Shown piece after piece: positions 22,918-36,500 of a stretch of DNA of 64,000 nucleotides (positions within the stretch are counted from its first letter, which is position 1; the number at the start of each line of letters is the position of its first letter). The translations under genes were made by a program, and so were the position numbers. A model generated the notes under the pieces. The model did not search any database. It was not told the DNA's origin and saw only the letters and a program-made list of their open reading frames with translations. This stretch comes from Lantana camara (Eukaryota; Streptophyta; Magnoliopsida; Lamiales; Verbenaceae). The stretch covers positions 38,794,501 to 38,858,500 of the forward strand of contig CM074865.1 in the NCBI GenBank assembly GCA_037501455.1. Direction: 5' to 3'.

Positions 22918-23278
22918 AAGGAGGAGTATCAGAGATAATGCCTCAAATGTTTATCTAAATTTCAATTAGAGATAGGATAAGAAGGACGAGTATCAGAGAT
23001 AATGCCTCAAATGTTTATCTAAATTTCAATTAGAGATAGGATAAGAATAAGAGATAAGCTGATATTTGGGTTTGTTATTTGTTAGGAGTTTGTTTTTCAA
23101 GTGATTTGTTTTTTCTGATTTTGGGCATTTGTTGAGAATTTCAGTTAGTTATCTTTTGTATAAATATCAGCTTCTATCAATGAATAAATGCAGACTTTTC
23201 TAGAGAATAAAAGTACTTCTCATTTCTTTCGTTTTCTTCTTTGATCTCAACCTTTGTTCTATGCATAAAAAACCAACA
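22918..23278 (+). repeat. Polypurine tract and Copia 3' LTR with duplicated start
   Basis: AAGGAGGAG is followed by TATCAGAGATAATGCC at 22927. After 64 bases AAGGACGAG and TATCAGAGATAATGCC recur at 22991. The full 3' LTR is 22991-23278. The extra unit repeats the polypurine tract and the first 55 or so bases of the LTR. Confidence 0.8.
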
Positions 23279-23639
23279 GATGTCATGGACTCTTTATTTT
23301 TTTTAAATACAAATGCTATCCACGTCTCTATAACTTTTTGCTTAACCTCTTCCACATTCCCTGAACTCTCAAATTCTTTTTTTTATTTATTTTTTTATCA
23401 TTTATATATCTTTAATTCTTTTTTTCTCTCACCTTATTTTAATTTTTTATTACATTTTCTTTTTTTAATATTTTTAATTTCTATTTGAATTATTATTTTA
23501 TAATAATTTAATATTATCTTAATTTATTTATTTATTATCATAAAACTTTAATTATATTAAAAAATAATTATAAATTAATATGAAAATTTTAATTTAATAT
23601 TTTTTTTTTGCACACGCATCGAGTGTGGAGGGTTACTAG

Positions 23640-24297
23640 TTTATATGATGCATCATAGTATGCTGTATGGGAAACATGAGCTGCTAATGGTATTTATTTG
23701 AGATTGCACTGGCAAATATACTTTTTGAAGTTGTTTTTCTTCTTGGAACTGCATAAAACAAAATCTTTAGATTGAACAGCATCTTACAGTCTTTCTCAAT
23801 CTTAAACCATCCCACGACAACTACAATATGCAGAGCTCAGACCTGCAGCAACACCAAATATCATCTAAGCATTGAACAATCACACTGGATAAATTCCAGG
23901 AACTAACCATAGCCCTAATTCGAGAGGCTCCCAGTAACAAGTGAAAGAGACCTAGAGCTGCAGATATTAAACCATTGTCCAACATTAATCTTGTGTTGAA
24001 CTGCAAAGTCTCATGACTCGTCTGACAAACTCATTTACAAGATTGTTAGTAGGCTATCCATAACTGTAATAACAAGTTCCATAATGTTCAATCCTTAAAC
24101 AAACCTACCGCAGATTTTATGCTCCTAACTGGCAGCTTTGAAGAGTTCCATGTATCTTTAGACATAATCAGATCTGTAGTCTCTACACTTTCTTACTAAT
24201 CTGATGATTCTTAACCTTCATACTCCATATATATGACAAAAACTCATTGTCTGCCAGTAAACACCAATACCAGAAAAAAGTATTCAGCCGTAAGTGT
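23640..24297. other. Spacer between Helitron and host gene
   Basis: No gene or element boundary is seen. It lies downstream of the 3' end of the methyltransferase gene and probably includes its terminator region. Confidence 0.4.
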
Positions 24298-24303
24298 TTT
24301 TAT
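24298..24303 (-). terminator. Candidate polyadenylation signal of the methyltransferase gene
   Basis: The minus strand reads AATAAA about 220 bases after the stop codon at 24522. Plant signals are loose, so this is one candidate. Confidence 0.35.
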
Positions 24304-24521
24304 TACTTCACCATCGTTATTTAAGGACTCATTTACTAGGTTGTAATACTGCTGTTTGTTTCTTTAATAAGACGATTCAAAGGGTTACTTCAATGGTGCC
24401 TAGCATAAATCGAGACAAACAAATGAAGATAATGATTGCTAAATTATTATATCCCAACATAAAAGAAATACCGATAAGTATAATCGTGAAATGATCAAAG
24501 AGAATTATAAACCGACCTCTT

Positions 24522-27500
24522 TTATTCTCCTTGCCAGTCTTTCAATTCAGTACGGGGTACATATAGCTTTGCCACTCGTTCTTCAGCTTCGATGTCATTC
24601 ACCACACCCCGACATCTAGGAAATCCACAATCACAAACTAGCCGTTCATCGAATGAAAGAAACCTGCAAGAAGAAACAACACAAATAAGCTTGAGGAGAC
24701 ACCAATAACTACATTAGGATGACGAGGAGCAAAACCTGTAATCATATGTCAGTTCTTCCCACTGTTTAATATCCCTTTTCGCAAATATGATGATGTGATC
24801 CACGCCATTGACACTAATGACTCTTGAATAGCAATTAGGCTGAAACAAAAAGAGATACTATAATCTGAAGGTGTACTGACTCATGATGCAAAGGAAAGAA
24901 TGCTGTTGCTCAAGTAGCTAAGAACAAAAGAGCATTGCCAGTCAAGCAAACAGATGCACAAGGTTTGTTCAAACATGAGCTAAATTGACAATGTTGCCTA
25001 TAACTAACACCATTTCTATCTCCTCATAAGGTTAGAGACATGCAACAATTATTGTAGATGCAAATTTTGGATTAAAGGGCAATAGGAAGACAACTTCACC
25101 AACTTTCTGGTTAAATTGGATCAACCATGATTTTGAGATATCACACATCCGATAACATCTCTTACAGCTGGAATCTTTTCCATAAGCAGTGATAAACTTC
25201 TGGTGCAAACCTCATTTTTACTCCCACCCATTATTGCAGACAACTAATACAAGTTCAACTGATTGACATAATCTAAAATCAACGTTGAACAGAATCGAAA
25301 GTAAGTACAAATGATTGACCTATTAACTTGGCCCACAATAAACATTCAAGACAACCAAAATAAGTTCAAGCGATTCACTTATATCACTATATTATCACCA
25401 AATTTACCAAATATTCTAGTGCTACTCCAAATAAGAACCCTCCTGATATGTTTGATCCCCCAAAATCACTATGCTGCAAGTTATTCTCCACCATTTTCAA
25501 CATACACCACTCACCTCTATGGCACCACCCAGGAACACACAAGTCGTCATTATTTTCACAAAAATATCTGCGGTTTGCCCATTTCTAATGGGTTATATTT
25601 TACAAATCTGCTTTCAAAATTCAAAGAAAGACAAAAAGAAGTCTTTATAGTTTGTAATGAATGACAAGTTTCTTTCTTTCACCCCAATCAAAGCTACTGA
25701 TTTGAAGGTTAAAGTGTCCTTGCACAGATATCATCACTAAGCAGAGGTAAGGTCAACTAGAACGACCGAAAAATTAACTAACACAGAGAGAGTAAACCAT
25801 CTTTACTAGAAAGTTTCTGAGACTGATGCATTCTAATATTGAAAGTCCAGAAGCAAAACCTCATATTCACACTGAGCACGTAAATATGTCTTCATCATTT
25901 GTCATCAAATCGAACTAATTATTCAGAGAATAACCAATGACATACTTTTTTCTTTCTTTCTTTCCTTTTTTTCCTGATGAAAGGAGGTATAATCTGCAAT
26001 GAAATAAAAACTGAGTAGTGAAATTGTTGTCTGATACATACTTCACATGAGTGATTAATCAAATGCGCTATGCTCCCTGCCCTGGTGGCATCTATGACAC
26101 GTTCGTCATCAATCCGGAACATATAAGTTCCAGCACCCTGCACAACAGAAATTTTAACAGATTCGAAAAGCAAATTTCTATAATCCGCAATCATAAATGA
26201 GATGATCTACAAGACAGTCGGTGAATGAAAAATTTCTCATCATTCAAATCATAAAAAATGCCAAAAGCATTTTTTATTATAATATAATTGCAAAAGCTGT
26301 GGATGAAATATGAATACTCATCATTCTAATTAGCTCCAATGGATAAGTAAATTGGTTGCACAAATATGCGAATTCATTTTATTATCCGTATCAGAAAAAT
26401 ATGAAGTCAACTATATTTTTTAGTCAAAAACAGCATAGCATAACATACATAGCGGTAATCCACAACGGCTATATAAACCATTCTCCTTTAAAAATACATC
26501 ATCTCAGACTATAAATGGAGGTACTTACCACTAACGAATTGTATATCAAATGTTCTCTTCTGTCTGCTACTGAAGCCCGAATAAGTTCGCCAATATACTC
26601 GATCACCTATCATGCAACAAAACTATTATTTTAACGCCGTGCCTCTAAAAAATGAACACAGAAATGGTCGCCCAAGAAATTCACCATGTCACCCGCTCTA
26701 TGCGGCAGTTTAGTGAAGACACCAAAACCATGTATACCAGACTTCCCTGTAACCACAAAGATCAATAAAGGTTAACGGTAACTTCAAGTACTTTCCATGA
26801 TTATTAAACCAGTACTAATTGAGACTGATAGTCATGAATAGTGAGAAAGATACATGGCACCGCCGATCAATTTGACACATGATCACAATTTAACCTCCAC
26901 GTGATGGTGAAGATAGTAACAATTGCAGTCAAAATAAGCAGATCAGATATTAAGAAAGAAATAACTTACCACACTGCCAATGTGGCGTACCAGCTTGATC
27001 AGTGAAATTAAGCAGTTCTTACAAGGCGGGGACCATTTAATGGAAAAACATCAATGAAAACTGAGGTAGTCTGCCCGCTTAAGACAAAGCATAACATTTC
27101 ATGCAAATTGGAGTTACAGTGATGTGGAAGGTTGCTATGCAGAAAAAGAATGAATTTATAGGATGATAAGCTAATTAAGTTGTACTGCAACATTCTCATG
27201 AAGAGAAAGAATGGACTATAGAGCCACAAGCTAACATTGGCAAAGAGCAAGTGCTGACAGTAATGTTAAAATATTGATGCTGTTTTAAATTATACCAAAC
27301 AATAAATGAGCTGCCTTCCGGAGTTTTAGGAGCATAACAAAGAACTGAAGAACTATCAAGCTTAACATTTCATGCAAATTGGAGTCACAGTGATGTGGAA
27401 AGTTGTCATGCAGATAAAGAATGGATCTATAGGACGATAAGCTAATTAAGTTTACTGCAACATTGTCATAAAGAGAGAGAATGGACAATAGAGCCACAAG

Positions 27501-30500
27501 CTAATAAAGTGATACTGCACAGTTTCTTGGTAGGAAAACAGTGGAGCGGAAAACTTGTTTTCAGGGTTAAATGAGATCTTTAAAGGGTCATGCAGAGATC
27601 CAACATCAATAAAGCTAAAAATGCAATAACACAATGAAATTAAAGGTTTACAGGATATGCATGTTGGCAAAGAGCAAGTGCTAACAATAATGGTAAAATA
27701 TTGATTTTGATGCCATTTTAAATTATACCGAAAATAAATGAGCTGCCTTCTGGAGTTTTAGGAGCATATGAAAGAACTGAAGAAATATCAAGGGCATATT
27801 AATAAACATCCAAATAGGCAGCAAAATAGGAGAAAGAAACAGAGATCATTGCAAAGGCTTACCAAATGCCAGTCTCTTCCTAAAGGTATTCCTCATATAA
27901 TTGTACTTATCAGCCACTGAATGAATCTCACCAGATGGATCAAGTTGAGACGTCTGTAGCTTCTGCAGGTCAACTAAATACTTAGAACCATCAAGCTCAC
28001 TGGAGGACAATTTGTTCCACAAGGGCATATGTGGGCTGCACCCACGAAGCAAGTATGGCTGGTTCTCCACATACAAGCGCTTTGAAGAAGAAGCAGGGAC
28101 TTCAGGCTCCTTTCTCCCTCGTCTTGTGAGAAAATTATAGGGCTCTATTTACAAAAAAGGGAAGTAAGAACAATCACAAGTCCTCAGAACGATGCTCCTG
28201 TACTTCCAAATACAATTACGCTAAAGAGTAAATAGGCAAAATGCAATTCGCAATGACACTCCAATTAATCAATTCCCGAAGAAGAGCAAGAAGCAGGAAT
28301 GCATAAATAAGCATAATATACTGAAAAATGAGGTAATTTACAGAGAAAACCTCCCATTTTGTTAAAAATACGTGTATTGAATAGCTCTCCCTTATCATGA
28401 AGTATCAATTAATGGAATCCTCTTAGCTGTAATGTAGATAAGCATATAAAGTCCTCTTATGAGATCAAATACAAAAGTCCCCATCTACCGTTCGTTACAT
28501 GCGTGAAATTCACTCAGAGTACAGTCAGTTTTACACCAGATAACAGTAACAGCAATAGGCAATTAGGATCACTGAAAGTGTATATAAGCTTGTCGTTCAA
28601 TAATCACAATAGTGATGCTAGGAGGGATTTTATGTAACAATAAACTAAAGAGTAATTAACTGGAGAGTTTGAATTATTCATCGGGTTAGAAAATTATATC
28701 AAAAAAACATTCAAGTTCACATCCAACCAACCAATTCTTGTCAAGTCTGTTTAAGCTCCCACATATATTTCTCTTAAGCTCTTCACATTCTTCATCAGGC
28801 AAGCCATTTTATGTTCATGTTTGGTTCCATTTACATGAGGGAAATTGTTTAAAATGTCAGGAATACAGGAAATCAGTACCACTACGAGCGCAACCAGAAG
28901 GATTTGTCAGCGGAATATAGTCTGCATGTTCATGGGCCTTTTGTCCAATTCGTTCATCAAAAGGCAAACGCTCATTAGACGAGGGCCTGTGTCTCCTGCA
29001 GAAAGATAGTAGTTGAATGCATTGGCCCTCCTCATCCTCATCAAAAGGAACCAAATGCAATTTATCCATATCCTCCGGCTACAAATAAGAAACAAATACT
29101 GAGTAAGACGGGGTAAAAAGTTTTGCAGTTATAACCACCGTTATGTAAATAACGTAAACTATCTCAATAGAGTGAAATGGTGCATCGAGGCAAGCTTTTT
29201 TTCCCACAGTCAAAGTACCTCAAGGCAAAAGCCAGCAACACGCGCACAGAGAGGATGGTATGCCACTCGACAATTATTGTTTGAGCACTGCAAAATGATT
29301 ATAGATATTGAGGGTAGAACTACAGAAACTGAAATTCGAACATAGAAGGTATTTATTGAAAAACCGGAAGGCTAACATGTAGGAAACCAAAAAATATTGA
29401 ACAGCTTTGATCTAAATGACAAAACCAGTGACTATCATTATCTTATCAGTAAAACTACATTTGTTGCAAGAAAATGGAACAGCACAGGAGGAGAAAAAGG
29501 TTCTGCATTCTAGAGGGATCACGAGAAACAGTAAATACAGGACAACCAACTTGCTGAAAAGAATCACGCAAGATTCCAAGTTCGCAAAGTCCTGAAACTT
29601 GCATTTAACGTGGGAAACACACATCACTAGACATGTGATGCAATTAGTCGAATTGACCATAGACTACCCTATCACCCATTATTAAGTCGGACAAAAAAAA
29701 AAAAGAACATTCAATAAAAGTACCAATTTTTGTGTTCTTCAGATGAATTAGTTAAGTTGAATACTTCTATATGTACGCAGAACTATTATTGACAACAAGG
29801 ACACAGGAAATAACACATTACTGAAAAGATTGTGCCAACCATTAATAATCGTCATTTCGACATCTAACCAAAGGGATAAAACCAATACGATTTTGGAAAT
29901 TCAGCAAGAGCTCAAGCAATGGAAAAGGATAAATCAACCTGGATACATGCTCCATGAGAAACGTGGCAAATGCAACACAAGAGCTTCCACCGATCCTTCA
30001 TAGAATGGAAGAGTAGAGAGATGCTTAACATTAGTTCAAGTGAAAGTCAGAAGTCGTTATTGCTCTAATAATATGATAAAAGTGAAGATATTCCACTTTC
30101 TGAGGAAAACATAGGCAGAGTTTGACACAAAGATGCAGGCCAAACATGTTCTGGTATATGTTTCCTCTTCAAAGGTAATCTTATCAGAACTAGAGAAAAT
30201 ACTTGAAAATTTGATTAGGAAAGATATACCTTGTTGATTCTACATAACCCATCAATGGGCTCCATTTTCTTTATATCAGATAAACAGGTTTCTGCATGAA
30301 ATAGATGGTGAAAAAAACTTGGAATATATAGTTTATCCAAAACAAAAATGTGTGTTTGTGAATCAAGCAGCAGACACCTGGTATCCATATGGCGCAAGCA
30401 AGATGAGCCCAACGTCCATCTGTGGTAGGCTTCATAGCACCTCCTAAATAAAAATCATCCAACAAAAACTCAGCTTTTATTTGCTTTAAACAGAAAATAG

Positions 30501-33500
30501 CCCTATTAAATATTCAAATGTTGAAGTAAAAGAAATTGATAGAAATATATTAAGTACCTACTACAGGACACAGGCAGCAAGGAGGAGGAGTTTCAGGAGC
30601 TCCTGGCCGACATAAGTTACATAACCAAAGAACGCCACCAGTAGGCTCAAGTTCTCCATAGCATCTAGCATGCACCTAACCAAGTATTATGAAATGTTAA
30701 ACATAACCAAGCAGATACAAGAATTTAAAAGTTAATGAAGACAATGGACCAGAAATCAGATCCAGTAAAGATAGTAAAACTCAGGTGCTGCAAATATATA
30801 CATTTTATTATATACAAAATAAATCATAAACATCCAAGTAAGAGATGCCAAAAGACAAAGATATATGTAAGATATCATGCTGATAAAAAATTGGCTAAAG
30901 AGTCTATTGTCAACAGCATAAGACATTTGTGTCTTTTTAAGTAATAATATATTATAACTTATATGCAATGTTAGAATCTGTAGCTTCATAGAATTCAATA
31001 AACTGGCAATTAATTAAAGGACAAAGAAAGAGGAAAAGGTGAAAAATGAACTTACCATCATCCTGCACTTGTCGCACTGAAGAAACAGATTATTCTCGTA
31101 CTCCTGAGCAAGTATTTCACATTAGCATACTTGACATTATTGTATTTATTGCAATTATTTCACATCAGCAGACTTAACATGTTATTCTAATCAAGAAGAT
31201 GATTACGTAACCAAGAATGTCTCTGAATTTACAGAAAAGGATACAACCACATCCTGAAGGCAATTCTTGCTATCTAGGCTTAATTAGACAGGATAAAAAT
31301 ATAAAATGAAAGAAAAGAGCCAATTCCAATGAATTAAAAAGGGCCAAACTAATCCCAAGTAAAAGAGAAACCTTACCTCATCCATATGGCAAACATTGCA
31401 CTTATCAAGGTCCCTCCACTCAACATGGACAGGTCTGTAACCAACAGGAAAGCCTTTTGTTTTCTTAGATGCCAACTGGGAGGGTTTTGAACATGGTCGG
31501 CATTTCGACATTTCCTGTAAATATTAGAGCGTTAGGCTGTAGGATAAGAAACATCAGGGAAGCAGGATGCACATAAAGATTCTACGACAACAAATAACCA
31601 GTGTTATGATAAATGGGATGGGGGTGGGGGGTGGGGGGGTTACAAGAGAAACTGATACACGTCTCCAGTGTAACTATAAATAAGATGCAATGAGCACACA
31701 AAACACTATACGACACTCATTGTGAAGCAGATCCAAGTATAATAAAGATGGATTTAAGAACAACAGTGGACATGAATAAATAAGAAACATTTAAAACAGG
31801 AGACAGAAATTCGCAACCATACACAAACAGGTTCAATGTATAATCGAGTTTAATCAATGTCAATAAACAGTTCCACAATCATGCACATCACACTTGGAGC
31901 ACTCACCTCAAGCATCAACATGAATATTACATCTCACAGATTCTTTTAATCAGTTAATATATTGCTTCAAATTTTGCACCATGCATTGTCTCACCAGCTT
32001 TACAATGTCTAAGCAAGCTATACAGTTACTAACAGAGATGGAGACTTTACAAGATTACCAGGAAACCTCTCCCAGAACTTTTTTCCTTAATTGCACAGGA
32101 AGTAACCACAGTTACAATCGATAATTGTTTTGAATATTATGGAATATTGGATGCAGACTTGTTCGGGGTTAAATCAAGTATTTCAGGCGTCCTAAAATCT
32201 TCCACCTCAAAACAAGATTTGATGTCTTAAAAATGGTTCTGAGATTGAAAAATTACTGATTGGTGCAAGAAATGGAGAAAAAAGGAGGGGAAGAGAAGGC
32301 AGAGACTCAGACAGCAAAGAGCAGCAACAGCAGCAGGAGGCAAGTAGTAAGTAAAAAGATGGAGATGAAAGGTGGTAAAGTATGCTGAAAATGTATTGAC
32401 AAAAGTAGACGGAGATGAGTTTCTCAAAAGACCTTTGCTATTTTGCTGACTAGGAAAAATCCTTCAGTTAGGCTCTTCATACCTAAGGTTAAACAGAAAA
32501 TTTGCAAGAAACATGAGTGGCCAACATTTGCCACTATAATGGGACCAAAAGCAAGAATGGAAGTAACAATTGAAACCAAACATGCAATAGTTTTGGCTGT
32601 CTTTTACACACTACTTGTCTTATTAAATGAGGAGATAACAACTTGTACAAATTAACACATGCAAGCTTCTTTAAGGGAAAATTTGAGAAGTCCGAAGGTG
32701 AAAGAAGTATGCATATATAATTTTATAATTAAATTCAGAATCATGTGCAAACTACTAATTTAAATGCAGTCTACTGCTTCACTGCCTTGTTTGACACTGG
32801 GAAAGAGCACACACATTTTTCATTATATGCATGACATGGAAATTTCAGAAACTTGTCAAAGCATAGGTACAAAACTAGTACTTAAAGCAATGTAACATGG
32901 TTGATACACAGCCAGAGAAAATATATATCAATTTCAGAGCTACTAATGAAGGCTATGGTTGTGCATAAATACCTTTATGAGTTTGGAAACTTTTGGGTGG
33001 GAAAATCCAAACATATAAGAACCAGAGGCAAAACTCTGATCAGCTTTATACTCATGATTCCTGATTTGCACCATCCTAATCCTTTTGTAAATTTTATTCC
33101 AGCAAGAAGATGGAGTTGGTCCGGTAAACTGTAACATAAAATATTCAACAAAAAAGTTACAGACCAACAGGGAATTCAGAACAAATATTCCATAGATCAG
33201 ATCAGAAGATGTGCCACATCTCAATAAGTGATTATAAGGAAGACAACAACCCATGGCAAAAAGAAAAAAAAAAATATTACTGCAAGAGAAAACACATCAA
33301 TATATGAGCACAAGTTGGAAATAGATGTATGCAAAATCTGATAAACTGAAGAGTTCTCTATCCATTGTCTATAGGAAGCAACTCCTCAGTAAACAATTTG
33401 ACCAAAGTGACGATCTGATTTGCAGGAGCAATAGGTCTGACATGTAAGGGATCCATGGCCTTGTCCATGATTCGATATTCTCTTACGAAGTGCCTGGTGC

Positions 33501-36500
33501 TTGAACGTTAGCTGGAGTAATTTTCATTTCTCCTTACCCCATAAAATCAGGAACATCTCACATTCTTGATTCAATAACCAATTTCCTACACGTTAAGTGT
33601 CCTGACCCATGATTTCAGAATTTCCTTTCATAGCTCCTGGAACCATAGGTCAAGGTGAAAACTCCAAATACCAAGCAAATCATTATGAATGGGCCATTGT
33701 GTCATGGATACAATAGAGGTTTTCTAAACCTTTGGTATGGGTTCAAATCATAAAGGAAGATATTCATTTCCATCAATTTTTCATTTAGATACAGGATATA
33801 TACTTTTTGCATAATTTGAACCCAAAACACTTGATTCCTAAAAGCAATAATACATCCCACGTCTCAAAGGGTTATAAGATTTAGCTTTTATTAATTGTTC
33901 CTTGTGGCACTTATAATGATAATTGTTTCATTTCTAAATCTAGATGAACAGCATATCAAGGGCTCATTGTGGTGCATAAATTCCTCGAATAGACGTCGTG
34001 GAAAGAATTAACTATTTGAAAAGCAAGGAATAGTGTGTTTTTGACGGGATTTCCTGGTAAATACCATAGCATATTCAGAGACCTACCCAGATCTATTTAA
34101 AGAGAGAACAACTAATACGCAGAGGTACAGCTACAATCAATTTGAATCAGATTTCAAATCAAGCTCGGAGTGCAGTCTCTACCCTCAGACGAGCCATAAA
34201 AAGCCAAGTGAAACCATAAACCAAGGTAGAAGATCCACCGATATTCCATACACTTTAAACCATTCATCTTTCTGATGCAGAGACCATTAGTGATGACAGA
34301 AGAATACTAAAAAGTAAGAAAAAGGGAAGCTCTCAATTATGGAAACCAGATATTAAAAATAAAATAATATATAGAGAAAAGAGTATCTTCTATAAGCATA
34401 ATGGATGCATGATGCCTCAATATAATTCTCCACAAACTTGACCTAAGTCCTAACAACAAGCACTTATTAATTATTATCATTGTCATAAAATACAACAGAA
34501 AATCTACTTCAGTATTCAAAACTTTACCGGCTCATCTTATATATAAACCACTGATTTAAAATTTACATAGGCCTCAAAAAGATATAAACTCAATGACAAT
34601 CCTGGGAGAAAGGAAAAACTCAGAGAAACATAATAACAAAGTAATACCACCAAGAGTTACGAGGAAAATGACTGTGCATAGCTTAAAAGTTTTCCATAAG
34701 AAATATAAGAGAAAAAGTAAGTAAACGAAGTGTGCTATAACACTGAGAAATTTATTTGTTGAAATTCATTGGATAGTTTTAAGGGATACCTCTTCTCCAG
34801 AATCTGACGTAACTCTAAACTGAGGTCTGGTCCTCAGGTCAACATCTCTCAGCACTTCCATCTTATAAAAGGTATGTTGACTTGGATCTGAAACCAAAGT
34901 GAAAAACCAATAGCCACAGAAGACGAACAAATGAAAGTTTAAATAGCATCTAGACATTTTGTGCCTCCTCTCTAACAGCATAAGCTTTTAGATGAGGCGG
35001 TCATCTAATATGGTGAAAGAACCAGGCCATGTAAGAGGTCATGCATTCAAATCTCACCATCACTCATTTATGAAAAAAGGAAGAAGTATAAAGAAAGTAA
35101 AAAGGAATTTCACATGAAATGATTGACAATAATACCTACATGAAAAGGAGCATGTTAAACATATTATATATTTGATGTCTCACCTCTCCAACAGCTTAAA
35201 TGATGAGGTCTCCCAACCGATACCATGCAAAAGAAAAAATTACCAGGAAGCATATCCAAGAGCAATCATTCACCTGTTATTGAAGAAAACATCCTCACAG
35301 CCGTATATCCCTCGGGCCATATAAATCTCTCATTTTGAAAATTACCCAAGTCTTTTACAATCTTACCTGCACGAAAACTCACATGAACAAGAAATTATTG
35401 AGCTGATTAATTAATTATACAACAGATGACATGCTTTGTTTGAATGTAGATCAGAAAAATCATTAGTCAAAGTGACGAAAATATACAGTAGTCTTAAGAC
35501 TAGCTATTAAGTTACAGAAGTCCTAAGCACTAAAGACCACCAGCATTCAACCAGAATACATTGCAGGCCCTCCCAGTCCCAACATACGAAATACGAGGAA
35601 TTAGCGCCATGGAACACTCAGATACATTTACCCAAGCCTTATAACAGAAAGCACCAAGTATGGTAATATACCTGAAGTTTTCTGTGCAAGGTAATAATGT
35701 TATATTACAATATTGATACTTACCTAAACTTATTATTTGCAACTCTCCCGCTTCTAACGGGGAGCTTTTAAGATCTTCAAGTTTCTTGTTTATCTCATCA
35801 TGGTTCACGCACTCTTCATCACCAGAATCAGCACCTTCTTCATGCTCTCCACTTCCAGTATCATTCATATCAGCATCAATGCCACCTCGTAGCTGCAGCA
35901 TTCTCTCTGGGAGCCTCTGTTCACTAAGATACCTGATCAAAGTAGATAGTTCATACTTCATATTAGGAAATTTTAGAGCTCAAGTATTAAACACCTGCTA
36001 CAATGATAAGAATGCATAACGATTTTCACCTTCCGGACGCAGATGTTAACATAAAAAATATCCTTACAAAATGAGCATATGATAAATATGTTCCTCTGGA
36101 TGATTAAACACAATATTACTACATCAAGGAAAAAAAACATGCTTGAATTGAGTAAAAAAAGTGATCAAGTCTAAATTGCAGTGGGAAGTTATGTCACAAG
36201 GAATTGAAAAACTATCTTCACACCCACAAAGGAATAACCGGAAGATAACACAACAGATATCTGTAGAAATAGATACCTGAGCATCTAATTAGCCAAATAA
36301 TTATTCCGGGTGACGCCAACTTAATCAAACATTTCCACACCGACAAGACAAGTCCTGAAGTTAAATCCATTTAAACTAGCAAAACCGTCAAACATTCAAA
36401 TGGTAGCCAAGGCCACATCTCTGAATCAAACTACAATTGAACAGGATATATGCAGGTTGGATAGTCCTCATTAATCATTGAACTAGCTCCAATCACAGCA

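Larger units (their letters stand above)
18267..23278 (+). mobile_element. Ty1/Copia retrotransposon with 285-bp TA...CA LTRs
   Basis: Two LTRs of about 286 bp flank gag, protease, integrase, RT and RNase H in Copia order. Both flanks carry GATGT (18262-18266 and 23279-23283), the 5-bp target-site duplication. LTRs start TAT(T/C)AGAGATAAT and end CCAACA. The coding region is broken by frameshifts, stops and a MITE. Confidence 0.85.
18193..23639 (+). mobile_element. Short non-autonomous Helitron with a nested Copia element
   Basis: The left end is host A followed by TCTATACTATTATATCAATA, a typical plant Helitron 5' end. The right end is a CACAC/GTGTG hairpin (23611-23627), then 8 bases, then CTAG (23636-23639), followed by host T. 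This is an insertion between A and T without target duplication. With the Copia element and its TSD removed, about 430 bp remain. No Rep/helicase sequence is present, so it depended on an autonomous relative. Confidence 0.65.

Noticed and set aside
27008..27670. Three similar minus-strand frames ([16 protein letters not shown]) that could look like a gene family
   Set aside because: They lie in intron 19 and are similar only because the intron contains a tandem duplication. Exons on both sides splice over them in phase.
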